Shown here piece after piece: positions 23,847 through 32,704 of a stretch of 64,000 bases of DNA; the first letter of the stretch is position 1, and each line of letters opens with the position of its first letter. The stretch comes from Flavobacteriales bacterium (lineage in GTDB: Bacteria; Bacteroidota; Bacteroidia; Flavobacteriales_D; Crocinitomicaceae): NCBI GenBank assembly GCA_947454525.1, contig CANGJM010000007.1, positions 1-64,000 on the forward strand. Reading direction: 5' to 3'. The notes below the pieces were generated by a model. It worked only from the letters and a program-made list of their open reading frames with translations, had not been told where the DNA came from and searched no databases. Position numbers and translations under genes: made by a program.

Positions 23847-25160
23847 ATGAAAACAAAAACACTAAAAAAGAACAAAGTAAACGTCGTGACGTTGGGTTGT
23901 TCAAAAAATACCTACGATTCAGAAGTCATGATGGCCCAATTAAAAGCCAATCATTTTGACGTAGAACACGAATCAATGGAGGATGATGCAGAAATCGTCA
24001 TCATCAATACATGTGGATTCATTGACAACGCGAAACAAGAATCCATCGATACGATTATTCGCTACGCGGAAGCAAAAGCAGAAGGACTTGTCGATAAAGT
24101 ATATGTGACCGGATGTTTGTCCGAACGTTACAAAGATGATTTGGAAAAAGAAATCCCAGAAGTGGATGCGTATTTCGGAACTAGAGACTTGCCTCGTTTA
24201 CTCAAAACCTTAAAAGCAGATTACAAACACGAACTAGTTGGTGAGCGTTTGTTGACGACACCAAATCATTACGCTTATTTCAAAATAGCAGAGGGATGTG
24301 ATCGTCCATGTTCGTTTTGTGCGATTCCGATCATGCGTGGGACACACATTTCCACTCCAATGGAGGATTTAGTCCTGCAGGCGAAAAACCTCGCAACAAA
24401 AGGCGTGAAAGAATTGATGTTAATCGCTCAGGATTTGACGTATTATGGTCTAGACCTCTACAAAAAAAGAGCTTTGTCCGATTTGATTAAACGTCTTTCC
24501 GATGTGGAAGGAATCGAATGGATTCGTTTACACTACGCTTATCCGTCTGGATTCCCAATGGATGTATTGGATGTCATGAACGAACGCGACAACGTATGTA
24601 AATACCTAGACATGCCATTGCAACATGGATCCACGAAGATCCTACAAGCCATGCGTCGTGGAATTACCCGCGAAAAAACCGAGGAATTGATTCAAACCAT
24701 TCGTCAAAAAGTTCCCGGCATTGCCTTAAGAACGACGTTAATTGCCGGATATCCCGGTGAAACCGCAGCTGAATTCAAAGAAATGTATGAATTCGTAGAG
24801 AAAAGTCGTTTCGATCGCTTAGGTATTTTCACGTATTCACATGAAGAAAATACACATGCGTATCAATTTACAGATGATGTGACGGCGAAAATGAAGAAAA
24901 AACGTGCGGACGAAATCATGGAATTGCAATCAGGCATTAGTTATGAATTGAATCAACTGAAAGTAGGCAAGGAGTTCAAAGTTCTTTTTGACCGTGTGGA
25001 AGGAGATTATTTCATCGGTCGTACGGAATTTGATTCACCCGAAGTAGATAATGAAGTGTTGATTAAAAAATCAGATTCATTTGTTCGTTTAGGAGATTTT
25101 GAGCGTATTTTAATTACCAGTGCAGATCATTATGATTTGTATGGACAAGTTGTCAAATAA
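23847..25160 (+). CDS. rimO: Ribosomal protein S12 methylthiotransferase
   Basis: RimO is a radical-SAM enzyme with two iron-sulphur clusters that adds a methylthio group to an aspartate of ribosomal protein S12. The N-terminal cluster domain has C's in TLGCSKN, INTCGF and VTGCLSERY; the radical-SAM cluster motif is CDRPCSFCAIP, preceded by AYFKIAEG. A C-terminal TRAM domain (KEFKVLFDRVEGDYFIGRTE) binds the substrate. The GCSKNTYDSE and RYKDDLEKEIPEVDAYFGTR signatures separate it from MiaB. I start at 23847 (437 residues); the longer frame from 23778 would include the promoter. Confidence 0.95.
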   Translation: MKTKTLKKNKVNVVTLGCSKNTYDSEVMMAQLKANHFDVEHESMEDDAEIVIINTCGFIDNAKQESIDTIIRYAEAKAEGLVDKVYVTGCLSERYKDDLEKEIPEVDAYFGTRDLPRLLKTLKADYKHELVGERLLTTPNHYAYFKIAEGCDRPCSFCAIPIMRGTHISTPMEDLVLQAKNLATKGVKELMLIAQDLTYYGLDLYKKRALSDLIKRLSDVEGIEWIRLHYAYPSGFPMDVLDVMNERDNVCKYLDMPLQHGSTKILQAMRRGITREKTEELIQTIRQKVPGIALRTTLIAGYPGETAAEFKEMYEFVEKSRFDRLGIFTYSHEENTHAYQFTDDVTAKMKKKRADEIMELQSGISYELNQLKVGKEFKVLFDRVEGDYFIGRTEFDSPEVDNEVLIKKSDSFVRLGDFERILITSADHYDLYGQVVK

Positions 25161-25169
25161 TACCATCAA

Positions 25170-25814
25170 ATGAACATGAAGTTTAGCATCATCTTAAGTG
25201 TCTTTCTGTGTGTCCTACAATCGTGTAATACCGATCGAACGGCTGAAAATGAGCGCTTAGACTTGGTAGCTGCATGTTTAGATGAAGCGCAACTTTCAAT
25301 GAAGCAACAAGATGTTCAATTGAAAAGCATTCACTTGAATTACCCCAAACTTTCGGTTAAACGCTTCAATGAATGGATGCAACACATGATTCAGCGAGAT
25401 ACAATTGGTGTCTTTTGTACAGAACAAGAATACTTGGACATCACCTATAAAGTCGAACATTTCAGTAAAAGCTTATTGTGTCTTTCGAAGCTTGTCAAAG
25501 TAAAATGTCCAATGGGGAATAAGAATTTCCAATTGAATGAAGTTCAAACGTATTTTTTAAAAAACGACTCCATTTATCAAGTGGACTTTGAGGCACATGC
25601 AGATTTCACAAAGTCAATCGCAAACAAATTGGAAACAAGAAGCATGAGTCGTTGTACGCAGCCAGATATGAATCGCTTGGACTTTATTTTGCGTAAAGGA
25701 AAACTCTTTGTACACGTACCTTACGATTTCCCAATGTGTGATACGATCATTCCCTTCAAATTTGAAAAAAACACGGTAAAGGTGGCTTCGTTAACTCCTG
25801 TAACGAAGAAGTAG
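25170..25814 (+). CDS. Hypothetical lipoprotein, 214 aa
   Basis: A lipoprotein signal (MKFSIILSVFLCVLQSC, lipobox cysteine at 19 from the first ATG; an ATG two codons later is equally possible) precedes a domain with several cysteines (VAACLDEAQ, GVFCTEQEY, SLLCLSKLVKVKCPMG, MSRCTQPD, FPMCDTIIPF), which may form disulphides in the periplasm. No family is recognised. It follows rimO by 9 bp and may be transcribed with it. It ends 3 bp before the stop of a convergent membrane-protein gene. Confidence 0.7.
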   Translation: MNMKFSIILSVFLCVLQSCNTDRTAENERLDLVAACLDEAQLSMKQQDVQLKSIHLNYPKLSVKRFNEWMQHMIQRDTIGVFCTEQEYLDITYKVEHFSKSLLCLSKLVKVKCPMGNKNFQLNEVQTYFLKNDSIYQVDFEAHADFTKSIANKLETRSMSRCTQPDMNRLDFILRKGKLFVHVPYDFPMCDTIIPFKFEKNTVKVASLTPVTKK

Positions 25815-25817
25815 AAT

Positions 25818-26141
25818 TTATCCTTCTTTTTCTGCTTTATCCGTTTGCTTAAAAAGTGAAGCAAGGTCTTCCGTTTTTTGATTTGAACGTCTGATAAACC
25901 CAAAAATCACTTTTCCAATTAAGTAAATAATGATGTGTAATCCAGTTCCAATCGCAACGAGGACGCTATACATCCCTCCGTTTGAATGATTTCCATCGTT
26001 CATTTCCCAGTAAGCATACACAAAGTAACCGAGGAAAATAATTCCATGAAAATACTTCCATCCAATCGGTGGTTTTGAGAATAGCATTACGAGTCCAAAA
26101 AGGATTCCCATTCCCCAGAAAAATTGCAGGTCTTCGTTCAT
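25818..26141 (-). CDS. Small integral membrane protein, 107 aa
   Basis: Three transmembrane helices are predicted at about residues 6-22 (FFWGMGILFGLVMLF), 28-45 (YFHGIIFLGYFVYAYW) and 56-82 (YSVLVAIGTGLHIIIYLIGK). A short charged C-terminal tail (KTEDLASLFKQTDKAEKEG) is probably cytoplasmic. The family is not recognised. A gap of 129 bp upstream separates it from the VanW gene and leaves room for its own promoter. Confidence 0.65.
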   Translation of the reverse strand: MNEDLQFFWGMGILFGLVMLFSKPPIGWKYFHGIIFLGYFVYAYWEMNDGNHSNGGMYSVLVAIGTGLHIIIYLIGKVIFGFIRRSNQKTEDLASLFKQTDKAEKEG

Positions 26142-26270
26142 GCTTCTCTTTTACTTTGGTTTAATTTGTATCCAAACGCTGCGTTAAAGGTTGTTATTTT
26201 TTTGAAATAAAGAGAAAGATTCATTCATTATTTGACTTTTTCTTTACATATCCGCGCATTGAAAATTAAA

Positions 26271-26978
26271 TCAGGAAACTAATTCAGGTATGATTTTGTA
26301 GTTGGAGGTGCTGATCAACTCATTCGAGGAATTGAATACCTGAACGTTCTTTGCGTGCTCGCCAACTTCAATGGTGAACTCAAGTTTGTTTTCTGCTAGT
26401 TTTTCGGCACTCAACAAGGATATTTTCAGGATTCCGTTCAGTACTTCTAAACGGAACTTTATTGGAAACGCAAAGGAGTTTTGAATTCTTAAATCTTTAT
26501 ACCCGTAAACAATGGTTGCATCGGTACCTAATGGACAAAATCTGGAAGTTTCCGTATAGATATCGACGGAATGATTCACGCGTTCTAGAATTTTCAAACC
26601 TGCAATCAGACTCATGTGGTAAACAATTCCGGACACTTGGCAAAGTCCTCCTCCAACTTCTTCGATTATTTTTCCATTTTGAATGGTTCTTCCTTTTTGA
26701 AATTGTTTTTCAGGATTTCCGATGACATGCCAAAAGGAGAAAATTTCATTAGGCATAATCATGTGTTCATTTATTTTATCGCTTGCCAAGTTAAAATTGA
26801 ACACTTTACTTTCAAAGGTCTCATTTTTAACGATCACTTGAGAAATACTCAATGAATGATTCAAAGGAATCAATCCAGTTGATTTACGTGTGAAGCGACG
26901 GAGTTCACCAGAGATGAGATCAGACAGAAATCGTAAAATTACTTTTCTGTAAAGTTTCATTTTTTTCCAATAGTTCAT
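26271..26978 (-). CDS. VanW family protein
   Basis: The VanW core (PF04294) is clear at about residues 75-130: MPNEIFSFWHVIGNPEKQF, KGRTIQNGKIIEEVGGGLCQ and VSGIVYHMSLIAGLKILERV. VanW proteins accompany some vancomycin-resistance clusters in Gram-positives, but their biochemical role is unknown and the name gives no proof of resistance. In a Bacteroidota background it is more likely to act in the envelope or on glycans. No clear signal peptide is seen, only a basic N-terminus. Its ATG overlaps the end of the methyltransferase gene by 4 bp, so they form a pair. Confidence 0.88.
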   Translation of the reverse strand: MNYWKKMKLYRKVILRFLSDLISGELRRFTRKSTGLIPLNHSLSISQVIVKNETFESKVFNFNLASDKINEHMIMPNEIFSFWHVIGNPEKQFQKGRTIQNGKIIEEVGGGLCQVSGIVYHMSLIAGLKILERVNHSVDIYTETSRFCPLGTDATIVYGYKDLRIQNSFAFPIKFRLEVLNGILKISLLSAEKLAENKLEFTIEVGEHAKNVQVFNSSNELISTSNYKIIPELVS

Positions 26979-27646
26979 TTTTTCACCAATTCAATGATTT
27001 GATAGGAACTATATTCTTTTAAAAAGGAATTGGATAAAACCCGATCGATTGAAATAAAGATTGACCTCAATCTTTTCGGAATTCGGTGTATTGGTACAAA
27101 TAATAGTCCATAGGTACGGTGAATATCAAAATGCGTATTCAACTCACGTATTTCTTTGTTCGTCAGGCTAAATCCACCATGCCAATTCGTTCTATTATAG
27201 CGTAATAGTTTTCTTCTCTTCGCAGAGGGAATGTCAAAAATGATTCTTCCTTTTGGTTTTAAAATTCGATCACATTCCTGAAGAATTTGTTTCATTTTTT
27301 CTTCGTTCAAATGCATGAAAAAATGAAAACTGATGATTGTGTCTATTGTATGATCGTCAATACCGGTTTGAGCTGCATCTGCATGAGAAATAGTTTTGCC
27401 AGGGAATTTTCCTTGAGAAACACGAACCATTTCCTTGCTGCCGTCGATTCCAAGTTGTGCGAAATTCAAAAAACGACCACTTCCACAGGGCATGTCAAGA
27501 ACCAACTCTTCCGAATGAGTTAATAGCAGCTGAAGAATAGCTCGCTCTTGTTTGTCGATAAACGTGCCATATGTGTTTTCAAAACGATTACTATCGTAGG
27601 TTTTCGCCAGTTCGTCATAATAGTCTACGATTTCATCCATGTTCAA
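26975..27646 (-). CDS. Class I SAM-dependent methyltransferase
   Basis: The Rossmann methyltransferase motifs are in order: motif I LVLDMPCGSGRFLNFAQLG (about 49-67), the acidic loop GIDGSKEMVRVSQGKFPGK, motif II TIISFHFFMHLNEEKMKQIL, and the strand GRIIFDIPSAKRRKLLR. The HLNEE...KPKGRI layout is that of small-molecule or glycan/lipid methyltransferases (Methyltransf_11 type). The substrate is unknown. It overlaps the VanW gene by 4 bp (ATGA), and the two were probably kept together for one envelope task. It diverges from the cysteine desulfurase. Confidence 0.85.
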   Translation of the reverse strand: MNMDEIVDYYDELAKTYDSNRFENTYGTFIDKQERAILQLLLTHSEELVLDMPCGSGRFLNFAQLGIDGSKEMVRVSQGKFPGKTISHADAAQTGIDDHTIDTIISFHFFMHLNEEKMKQILQECDRILKPKGRIIFDIPSAKRRKLLRYNRTNWHGGFSLTNKEIRELNTHFDIHRTYGLLFVPIHRIPKRLRSIFISIDRVLSNSFLKEYSSYQIIELVKK

Positions 27647-27723
27647 AAAGTATGGTTAAAAATAAGCATATTCTCGAAAAAAAGGAACACTTCTTCTTCA
27701 TTTAGCAAGTGCTATAAAATTCT

Positions 27724-27731
27724 TATCTTCG
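27724..27731 (+). promoter_or_regulatory. Possible -7 box (TATCTTCG) for the cysteine desulfurase gene
   Basis: TATCTTCG differs at one position from TAnnTTTG and ends 13 bp before the ATG at 27745, a spacing like that of the exact boxes elsewhere in the window. Confidence 0.35.
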
Positions 27732-27744
27732 CCAAAACTTCGAT

Positions 27745-28884
27745 ATGCGTGTGTATTTAGATAATGCAGCGACAACACCCGTCGCTCCGGAAGTGGTTGA
27801 AGCCATGATTCCTGTACTCAGAGATACTTTTGGTAATCCATCTTCTACTCATTCCTTTGGTAGAAATGCGAAGGCATTACTCGAAACATCGCGTCGAATC
27901 GTTGCTAAACATTTGAATTGTGCAGCCTCTGAAATTATTTTCACTTCTGGTGGTACTGAAGCAGACAACATGGCCATTCATACCGCAGTGACGGAATTAG
28001 GTGTGAAACGCATCATTACGAGTGCGATTGAACATCACGCGGTTGGACACACAGCTGATGCTGTTTCTGCTCACGAAAAAATCGAACTGGTTTTAGTGAA
28101 CCTTGATTCGAAAGGAAATGTTGATTTGGAGCATTTGGAAACCCTGTTGAAAGAGGCTAAACCTACATTGGTTTCTTTGATGCATGCCAACAACGAAATT
28201 GCGACGATGATTCCCTTGAAAAGAATCGCACAGATGTGTCGTCAATATGGAGCTTATTTTCATTCGGATACCGTTCAGACAATGGCGCATTTCCCCTTTG
28301 ATTTATCGGATTTAGATATCGACTTTATCACCTGTGCAGCACACAAATTTCATGGTCCAAAAGGAATTGGATTTTTGTATGCCAACAAGAAAACAAAAGT
28401 GACTTCGTTTATTCACGGTGGAGCTCAAGAAAGAGGACTTCGTGGTGGAACAGAAAACTTGGCTGGAATTGTTGGATTGGCAAAAGCAATGGATCTCGCT
28501 TACGAGGACGTAGAAGAACACCAAAAACATGTGTTCTCTCTGAAATCATATATGATGGATCAGTTACATGCGTTGTTTCCAACAGTATCCTTTCATGGAG
28601 AAACGGATTTTGACAAGGCGCTATACACGGTTTTGAATGTTTGTCTTCCGGCAACAGAAAAAACAAGCATGCTGTTATTTACGCTCGATTTAAAAGGAGT
28701 AGCAGTTAGTGGTGGAAGTGCGTGTACGTCAGGAGCAACAAAAGGATCACACGTATTGGAAGGAATTCATGCCGATATGACACGGCCAAATGTGCGTTTC
28801 TCTTTCTCACGTTACACGACAAAAGAAGAAATCGATTACGCATTGCAACAATTGCAACAAGTGTATCAACATAACCTTAGCTAG
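27745..28884 (+). CDS. Cysteine desulfurase (NifS/IscS type)
   Basis: This PLP enzyme takes sulphur from cysteine for iron-sulphur clusters or tRNA thiolation. The start MRVYLDNAATTPVAPEVVEAM, the segment FTSGGTEADNMAIH (cofactor binding), the aspartate-bearing HSDTVQT and the PLP lysine in CAAHKFHGPKGIGF (about residue 200) are all present. The sulphur-carrying cysteine is in SGGSACTSGA near residue 326. The short loop around it, and the 379-residue length, fit the NifS-like housekeeping group. No iscU or tusA gene lies next to it; a glycosyltransferase follows after 15 bp. Confidence 0.93.
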   Translation: MRVYLDNAATTPVAPEVVEAMIPVLRDTFGNPSSTHSFGRNAKALLETSRRIVAKHLNCAASEIIFTSGGTEADNMAIHTAVTELGVKRIITSAIEHHAVGHTADAVSAHEKIELVLVNLDSKGNVDLEHLETLLKEAKPTLVSLMHANNEIATMIPLKRIAQMCRQYGAYFHSDTVQTMAHFPFDLSDLDIDFITCAAHKFHGPKGIGFLYANKKTKVTSFIHGGAQERGLRGGTENLAGIVGLAKAMDLAYEDVEEHQKHVFSLKSYMMDQLHALFPTVSFHGETDFDKALYTVLNVCLPATEKTSMLLFTLDLKGVAVSGGSACTSGATKGSHVLEGIHADMTRPNVRFSFSRYTTKEEIDYALQQLQQVYQHNLS

Positions 28885-28899
28885 AAATAGCACAAATGC

Positions 28900-30063
28900 A
28901 TGCAAAAAAGGAACATCTTATTCCTCTCCAGTTGGTATCCAAATAGGATAAAACCTACCCATGGGAATTTTGTGTTTCAACATGCGCTCGCAGCATCTCA
29001 GTATCATCATGTTCACTTATTGTATGTTTGTTTGGACGAAGCATTAAGCGGCAAGACTGAACTTGTTAAAAGCAACGAGCCTTTTCCATGTACGATTGCC
29101 TATATTCCAAAATCAACCATTCCACTCATTGGATCCGTGTGGAACTATCTGCGCATCATCATGTGCTATTTTCAATTGCTGCGTGAAGAAAAAAACGAAG
29201 GATTTCATCCGGAGTTGATCCATGCGAATGTGGTGTATCCCATCGGGATCGTTGCGCGATTGCTCTCGATTCGCTACAAAATCCCCTACGTTATTACAGA
29301 ACATTGGACCTGTTACCACAAAGTGGTCTTGCCTCGTCCAAGTTGGATTCAGCAATTTATCACACGATTGGTAGCGAACAAAGCAAGCTTGATTTTACCC
29401 GTAAGTGAAGACCTCGCCCAAGCGATGCGAAGTTCAGGAATTCAAACGGAAATGAACGTTGTCTACAACGTCATCGATACTTCCTTGTTTGTTCCGGGAG
29501 ATGCAACCGCACGCAAAGGGAATCAATTGATTCATGTTTCTTCTCTCGCACGTTTGCAGAAAAATCCAAGTTTATTGTTTCGTGCATTTGCTGAATTACG
29601 AGAATGGAAGCCGGATTTACGATTACAGATCGTAAGCGACGGAGATTTTTCTGTTTTTCAGGAGGAAATCAAGCAACTGAAAATCGAAGAGTACATCGTC
29701 TTTCACGGAACACTCGAAGCGAAAGAAATTGCTGAAGTTTTGAAAGGGGCAGACTTATTCGTTTTAACGAGTCGTTTCGAAAATTTACCGTGTGTATTGA
29801 TTGAATCCATATCAGCTGGAGTTCCCATCGTTTCAACGAATGTTGGGGGAATCAAAGAAATCGTACACTCAACTTACGGACAATTAGTACCATCAGAAGA
29901 TCAAGTTGCGTTGGTTGCGGCAATAAAAGAGCAATTAGTACGTTTGGACAAGTACGATTCAAGCATCATGCACCAAGAAGCAACAGCACAATTTAGTTAT
30001 CAAGCCATCGGTAAAAGATTCTCGGATATTTATGAAGCCATAATAAGTAAACATGGTTCGTAA
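28900..30063 (+). CDS. Glycosyltransferase family 4 (GT-B fold)
   Basis: The N-terminal half opens with the GT4 acceptor pattern (NILFLSSWYPNRIKPTHGNF, VFQHALAASQYHHVHLL) and the C-terminal half has the sugar-nucleotide site (SSLARLQKNPSLLFRAFAEL, then LTSRFENLPCVLIESISAGV and PIVSTNVGGIKEIV, with the conserved glutamates of the EX7E motif). It should add a sugar to a lipid-linked glycan at the cytoplasmic face of the inner membrane. It overlaps the flippase gene by 11 bp and is followed by a methyltransferase gene, making a three-gene glycan operon. Confidence 0.92.
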   Translation: MQKRNILFLSSWYPNRIKPTHGNFVFQHALAASQYHHVHLLYVCLDEALSGKTELVKSNEPFPCTIAYIPKSTIPLIGSVWNYLRIIMCYFQLLREEKNEGFHPELIHANVVYPIGIVARLLSIRYKIPYVITEHWTCYHKVVLPRPSWIQQFITRLVANKASLILPVSEDLAQAMRSSGIQTEMNVVYNVIDTSLFVPGDATARKGNQLIHVSSLARLQKNPSLLFRAFAELREWKPDLRLQIVSDGDFSVFQEEIKQLKIEEYIVFHGTLEAKEIAEVLKGADLFVLTSRFENLPCVLIESISAGVPIVSTNVGGIKEIVHSTYGQLVPSEDQVALVAAIKEQLVRLDKYDSSIMHQEATAQFSYQAIGKRFSDIYEAIISKHGS

Positions 30064-31327
30064 AATCCTAGGAAATTTTGGCGTCCGCTTGCTTTCGGCC
30101 ATCATGAATTTGATGATTGCCATTGTTGTTTCACAATACCTTGGCGCAACGGGAAAAGGGGAGCAAAGTTTGGTCTTGACCATGATCGCCATCGTAACGA
30201 TTTTTGACAACATGGTTGGTGGAGCGTCCATTGTGTATTTAACCAATAAATTACGCATTCGCGAGTTGTTTTTCGCTGCTTATCTTTGGACGTTTATCGT
30301 CAGCGTAATCTGCTATTTCGTATTGCTTTATGTAGATTTAGTTCCAACGAAATTTATTCTGTCAGTACTCATTTTGAGTGCTGTTTCCTCCATTGTCTCG
30401 ATACACAGTTCCATTTTACTGGGGAAAGAAAACTTAAAATCGTTTAATTTATTGAGTTTCTTGGTTCCCCTTTTGACTTTATCCGCCCTGCTTGTGCAAT
30501 TTACCCTCAACTGGAATCAAACGGCAGAGGCGTACGTTTATGCATTGTATATTGCCTATGGAGTTACCTTTCTAATCAGCATCCTGCTCATCACTAAACA
30601 TGTAAAAAAGGATTCCGTTTTTCAATTTTCCAATACATGGACAACCTTTAAATCCTTGTTTTTCTATGGATTTCAAAATCAATTGGCCCATGTTTTTCAA
30701 TTATTGAGCTTCCGCATCAGCTATTTTTTCTTGGAAAGGGATTGTGGCGAAGCTGAGGTAGGGATTTACTCCAACGCAGTTTCCGTCATCGAATCCATTT
30801 GGATGATTTCTACGAGCATCTCCTTGTGGCAATATGCGAAAATATCTAATTCTACAGATGTCAACTATACCAAGAACATTACTGAGCAATTAACGAAATA
30901 TGGACTTTTAACCGCTTTCGTTGCCTTGACTGTCTTGTTGTTTATTCCATCGGAGTTTTATTCCTGGTTATTTGGGAAAGAATTTCATGGATTAAACGAA
31001 CTGATGTTTTTCCTTGCACCTGGAATCTGGGTATTCAATTATGCGCTGATTATCGGACATTATTTCTCTGGACATGGGAAATATTACGTGAACGCGATTG
31101 CATCCGGAATAGGACTCGTGGTCACGTGTTTGGCGGCATATTATTTCATTCCAACTTTAAAAATTCAAGGTGCGGCCATTACGGCGAGTCTTTCCTATTT
31201 TGTAACCTCATTGGTCGTTATTCTTTATTTTAGAAAAGAAGGTGCTAACTTTGTGGTCTTTCCATCCATTGGGGAATTAAAATCAACTCTTGGACAATTG
31301 AAACAGCATTTATCAAAGCGAACGTAG
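30053..31327 (+). CDS. Polysaccharide flippase (Wzx/MATE-like, PST family)
   Basis: The 424 residues contain about twelve hydrophobic helices, with the family start VRKILGNFGVRLLSAIMNLM and IVVSQYLGATGKGEQSLVL, the typical first-helix pattern of PST-family exporters (GxxGxGxYSL type). Such proteins flip lipid-linked oligosaccharide from the cytoplasm to the periplasm. It overlaps the upstream glycosyltransferase by 11 bp and precedes a methyltransferase by 3 bp. No Wzy polymerase or ligase is nearby, so the rest of the pathway must be elsewhere. Confidence 0.88.
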   Translation: MVRKILGNFGVRLLSAIMNLMIAIVVSQYLGATGKGEQSLVLTMIAIVTIFDNMVGGASIVYLTNKLRIRELFFAAYLWTFIVSVICYFVLLYVDLVPTKFILSVLILSAVSSIVSIHSSILLGKENLKSFNLLSFLVPLLTLSALLVQFTLNWNQTAEAYVYALYIAYGVTFLISILLITKHVKKDSVFQFSNTWTTFKSLFFYGFQNQLAHVFQLLSFRISYFFLERDCGEAEVGIYSNAVSVIESIWMISTSISLWQYAKISNSTDVNYTKNITEQLTKYGLLTAFVALTVLLFIPSEFYSWLFGKEFHGLNELMFFLAPGIWVFNYALIIGHYFSGHGKYYVNAIASGIGLVVTCLAAYYFIPTLKIQGAAITASLSYFVTSLVVILYFRKEGANFVVFPSIGELKSTLGQLKQHLSKRT

Positions 31328-31330
31328 CAC

Positions 31331-32134
31331 ATGAATAAGTTAACTAAATTGGTCAAAGCACTTTCTCTGGTTATTCAAAAGCCTTATTTATTGAATAATG
31401 TACTGAAGGATGAAATCGTCTTCCAATCTGACTTTCGACGTGCCTTTCCCAATACAGCGTTTAAACAAATTCGCTTGGTTGATTTGATGGACTCCGATGA
31501 GGTGCGCATCGCTCCTTATGCTTTTCTTTCGGGTTCTTCCTTGGCAACAGACTTCGCCTTGCTTCAGTTACTTTGTCGAAAATACCAAGTGAAAGATTAC
31601 CTTGAAATTGGAACGTGGAGAGGGGAGAGTGCAGCGAATGTAGCGCCATACGTTGATTCCGTGACCTCTTTCAATCTTGGTGATGAACAATTGCTATCCT
31701 TGGGATTGGAGAAAAACTACGTGGAATCCCATCGTTTCTTTTCCAAAGATATCCCAAACATTCAACATGTTTTCGGGGATTCGCAAACCTTCGATTTTGA
31801 TCAATTGAATAAAAAGTTTGATTTGATTTTCATCGATGGTGATCATTCCACGGAAGCCGTTCGTCGCGATACGGAAAAAATGATGTCCTATTTGAAAAAT
31901 GAGCAATCGATCATCGTTTGGCATGATGCGAAAAAGGACACAGAATATCCGCGTTATGAAGTCCTATTGGGAATTTACCAAGCATTGCCCACCGATATGC
32001 AGAAAAACGTTTACTTGGTGGAAAACAGCCTCTGTGCGGTGTATATTCCCACAAGTATCGCCAGCGAAAGTCCAATTTTGAATCGTTTACCAAGAAACTC
32101 CTTTGAATTTACGCTGAAAAAGTTGTCGATTTAG
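31331..32134 (+). CDS. Class I methyltransferase (Methyltransf_24 type)
   Basis: Motif I is DYLEIGTWRGESAANVAPYV (about residues 88-107) and the metal/SAM acidic stretch is KFDLIFIDGDHSTEAVRRDT (about 161-180), the pattern of PF13578 enzymes, which methylate sugars or other small molecules. Then VWHDAKKDTEYPRYEV closes the fold. Its place after the GT4 and flippase genes suggests that it modifies the same glycan; this is inference. An 84-bp gap with a weak hairpin (GGAC/GTCC) separates its end from the convergent gtrA-like gene. Confidence 0.8.
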   Translation: MNKLTKLVKALSLVIQKPYLLNNVLKDEIVFQSDFRRAFPNTAFKQIRLVDLMDSDEVRIAPYAFLSGSSLATDFALLQLLCRKYQVKDYLEIGTWRGESAANVAPYVDSVTSFNLGDEQLLSLGLEKNYVESHRFFSKDIPNIQHVFGDSQTFDFDQLNKKFDLIFIDGDHSTEAVRRDTEKMMSYLKNEQSIIVWHDAKKDTEYPRYEVLLGIYQALPTDMQKNVYLVENSLCAVYIPTSIASESPILNRLPRNSFEFTLKKLSI

Positions 32135-32218
32135 CATCAAAAGGTAACCGAAGACATTATTCAGGACAGAAAAGTCCGAAAAATAATTAAATCCGATTTC
32201 GTTCAAAAAAAGATTGAG

Positions 32219-32704
32219 CTATTTAAAGCTGAATTTTCGCTGCAGCAAATAACTGATGGTAACTACCACACAAGAAGCGAGAACGTTGGCAACGGAAGGA
32301 TAAATCCCCATTCCAAGAACAAGTATTTTCAAAAGTCCCCAATTGGTGGTAGATGTAATCACAGCGCTTAGTCCATAACGTAAAAATTGTGCTCTTCCAC
32401 GCAATTGACTCGCGGTAAAAACGACATAGCGCATCAACAGGAATCCAATAAGGAAAGAAATGCAGGCACATACGATGGAACTTAAGGTCAAAGCCGAAAT
32501 GGTTTTTTCGCCTAATCCAAATGGAAGGTTATGAAAGGTGAAATCTTGCTTTTGAAAAATCAGGTTGAAAAAAACGAAAAAGAAGATCCAACTGAGTACT
32601 AAATTCCCACTTCCGCAGGCCGCATAGTAATACGTTGTCTTGTCAAAAATCCGTTTGACAAGTGGATAGAAAAAATCCAAGATCTGATGAATGAGTCGAA
32701 CCAT
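32219..32704 (-). CDS. GtrA family membrane protein
   Basis: Four transmembrane helices in 161 residues and the family's pattern (ACGSGNLVLSWIFFFVFFNL, VCACISFLIGFLLMRYVVF, TSTTNWGLLKILVL, ending ISYLLQRKFSFK) fit GtrA (PF04138), thought to help move polyprenyl-phosphate-linked sugars across the inner membrane. The typical N-terminal basic stretch is HQILDFFYPLVKRIFDKTTY. The ATG overlaps the TAA of the DUF2797 gene by 1 bp, so it is the last gene of the gldB-gldC operon. Confidence 0.88.
   Translation of the reverse strand: MVRLIHQILDFFYPLVKRIFDKTTYYYAACGSGNLVLSWIFFFVFFNLIFQKQDFTFHNLPFGLGEKTISALTLSSIVCACISFLIGFLLMRYVVFTASQLRGRAQFLRYGLSAVITSTTNWGLLKILVLGMGIYPSVANVLASCVVVTISYLLQRKFSFK

Noticed and set aside
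26271-26978. Vancomycin resistance
   Set aside because: Only a VanW-type gene is present; no vanH, vanA, vanX, vanR or vanS genes are seen, and VanW has no proven role in resistance.
32135-32218. Possible terminator (GGAC-AGAAAA-GTCC) between convergent genes
   Set aside because: The stem is only 4 bp and is not followed by a T-run in either direction.
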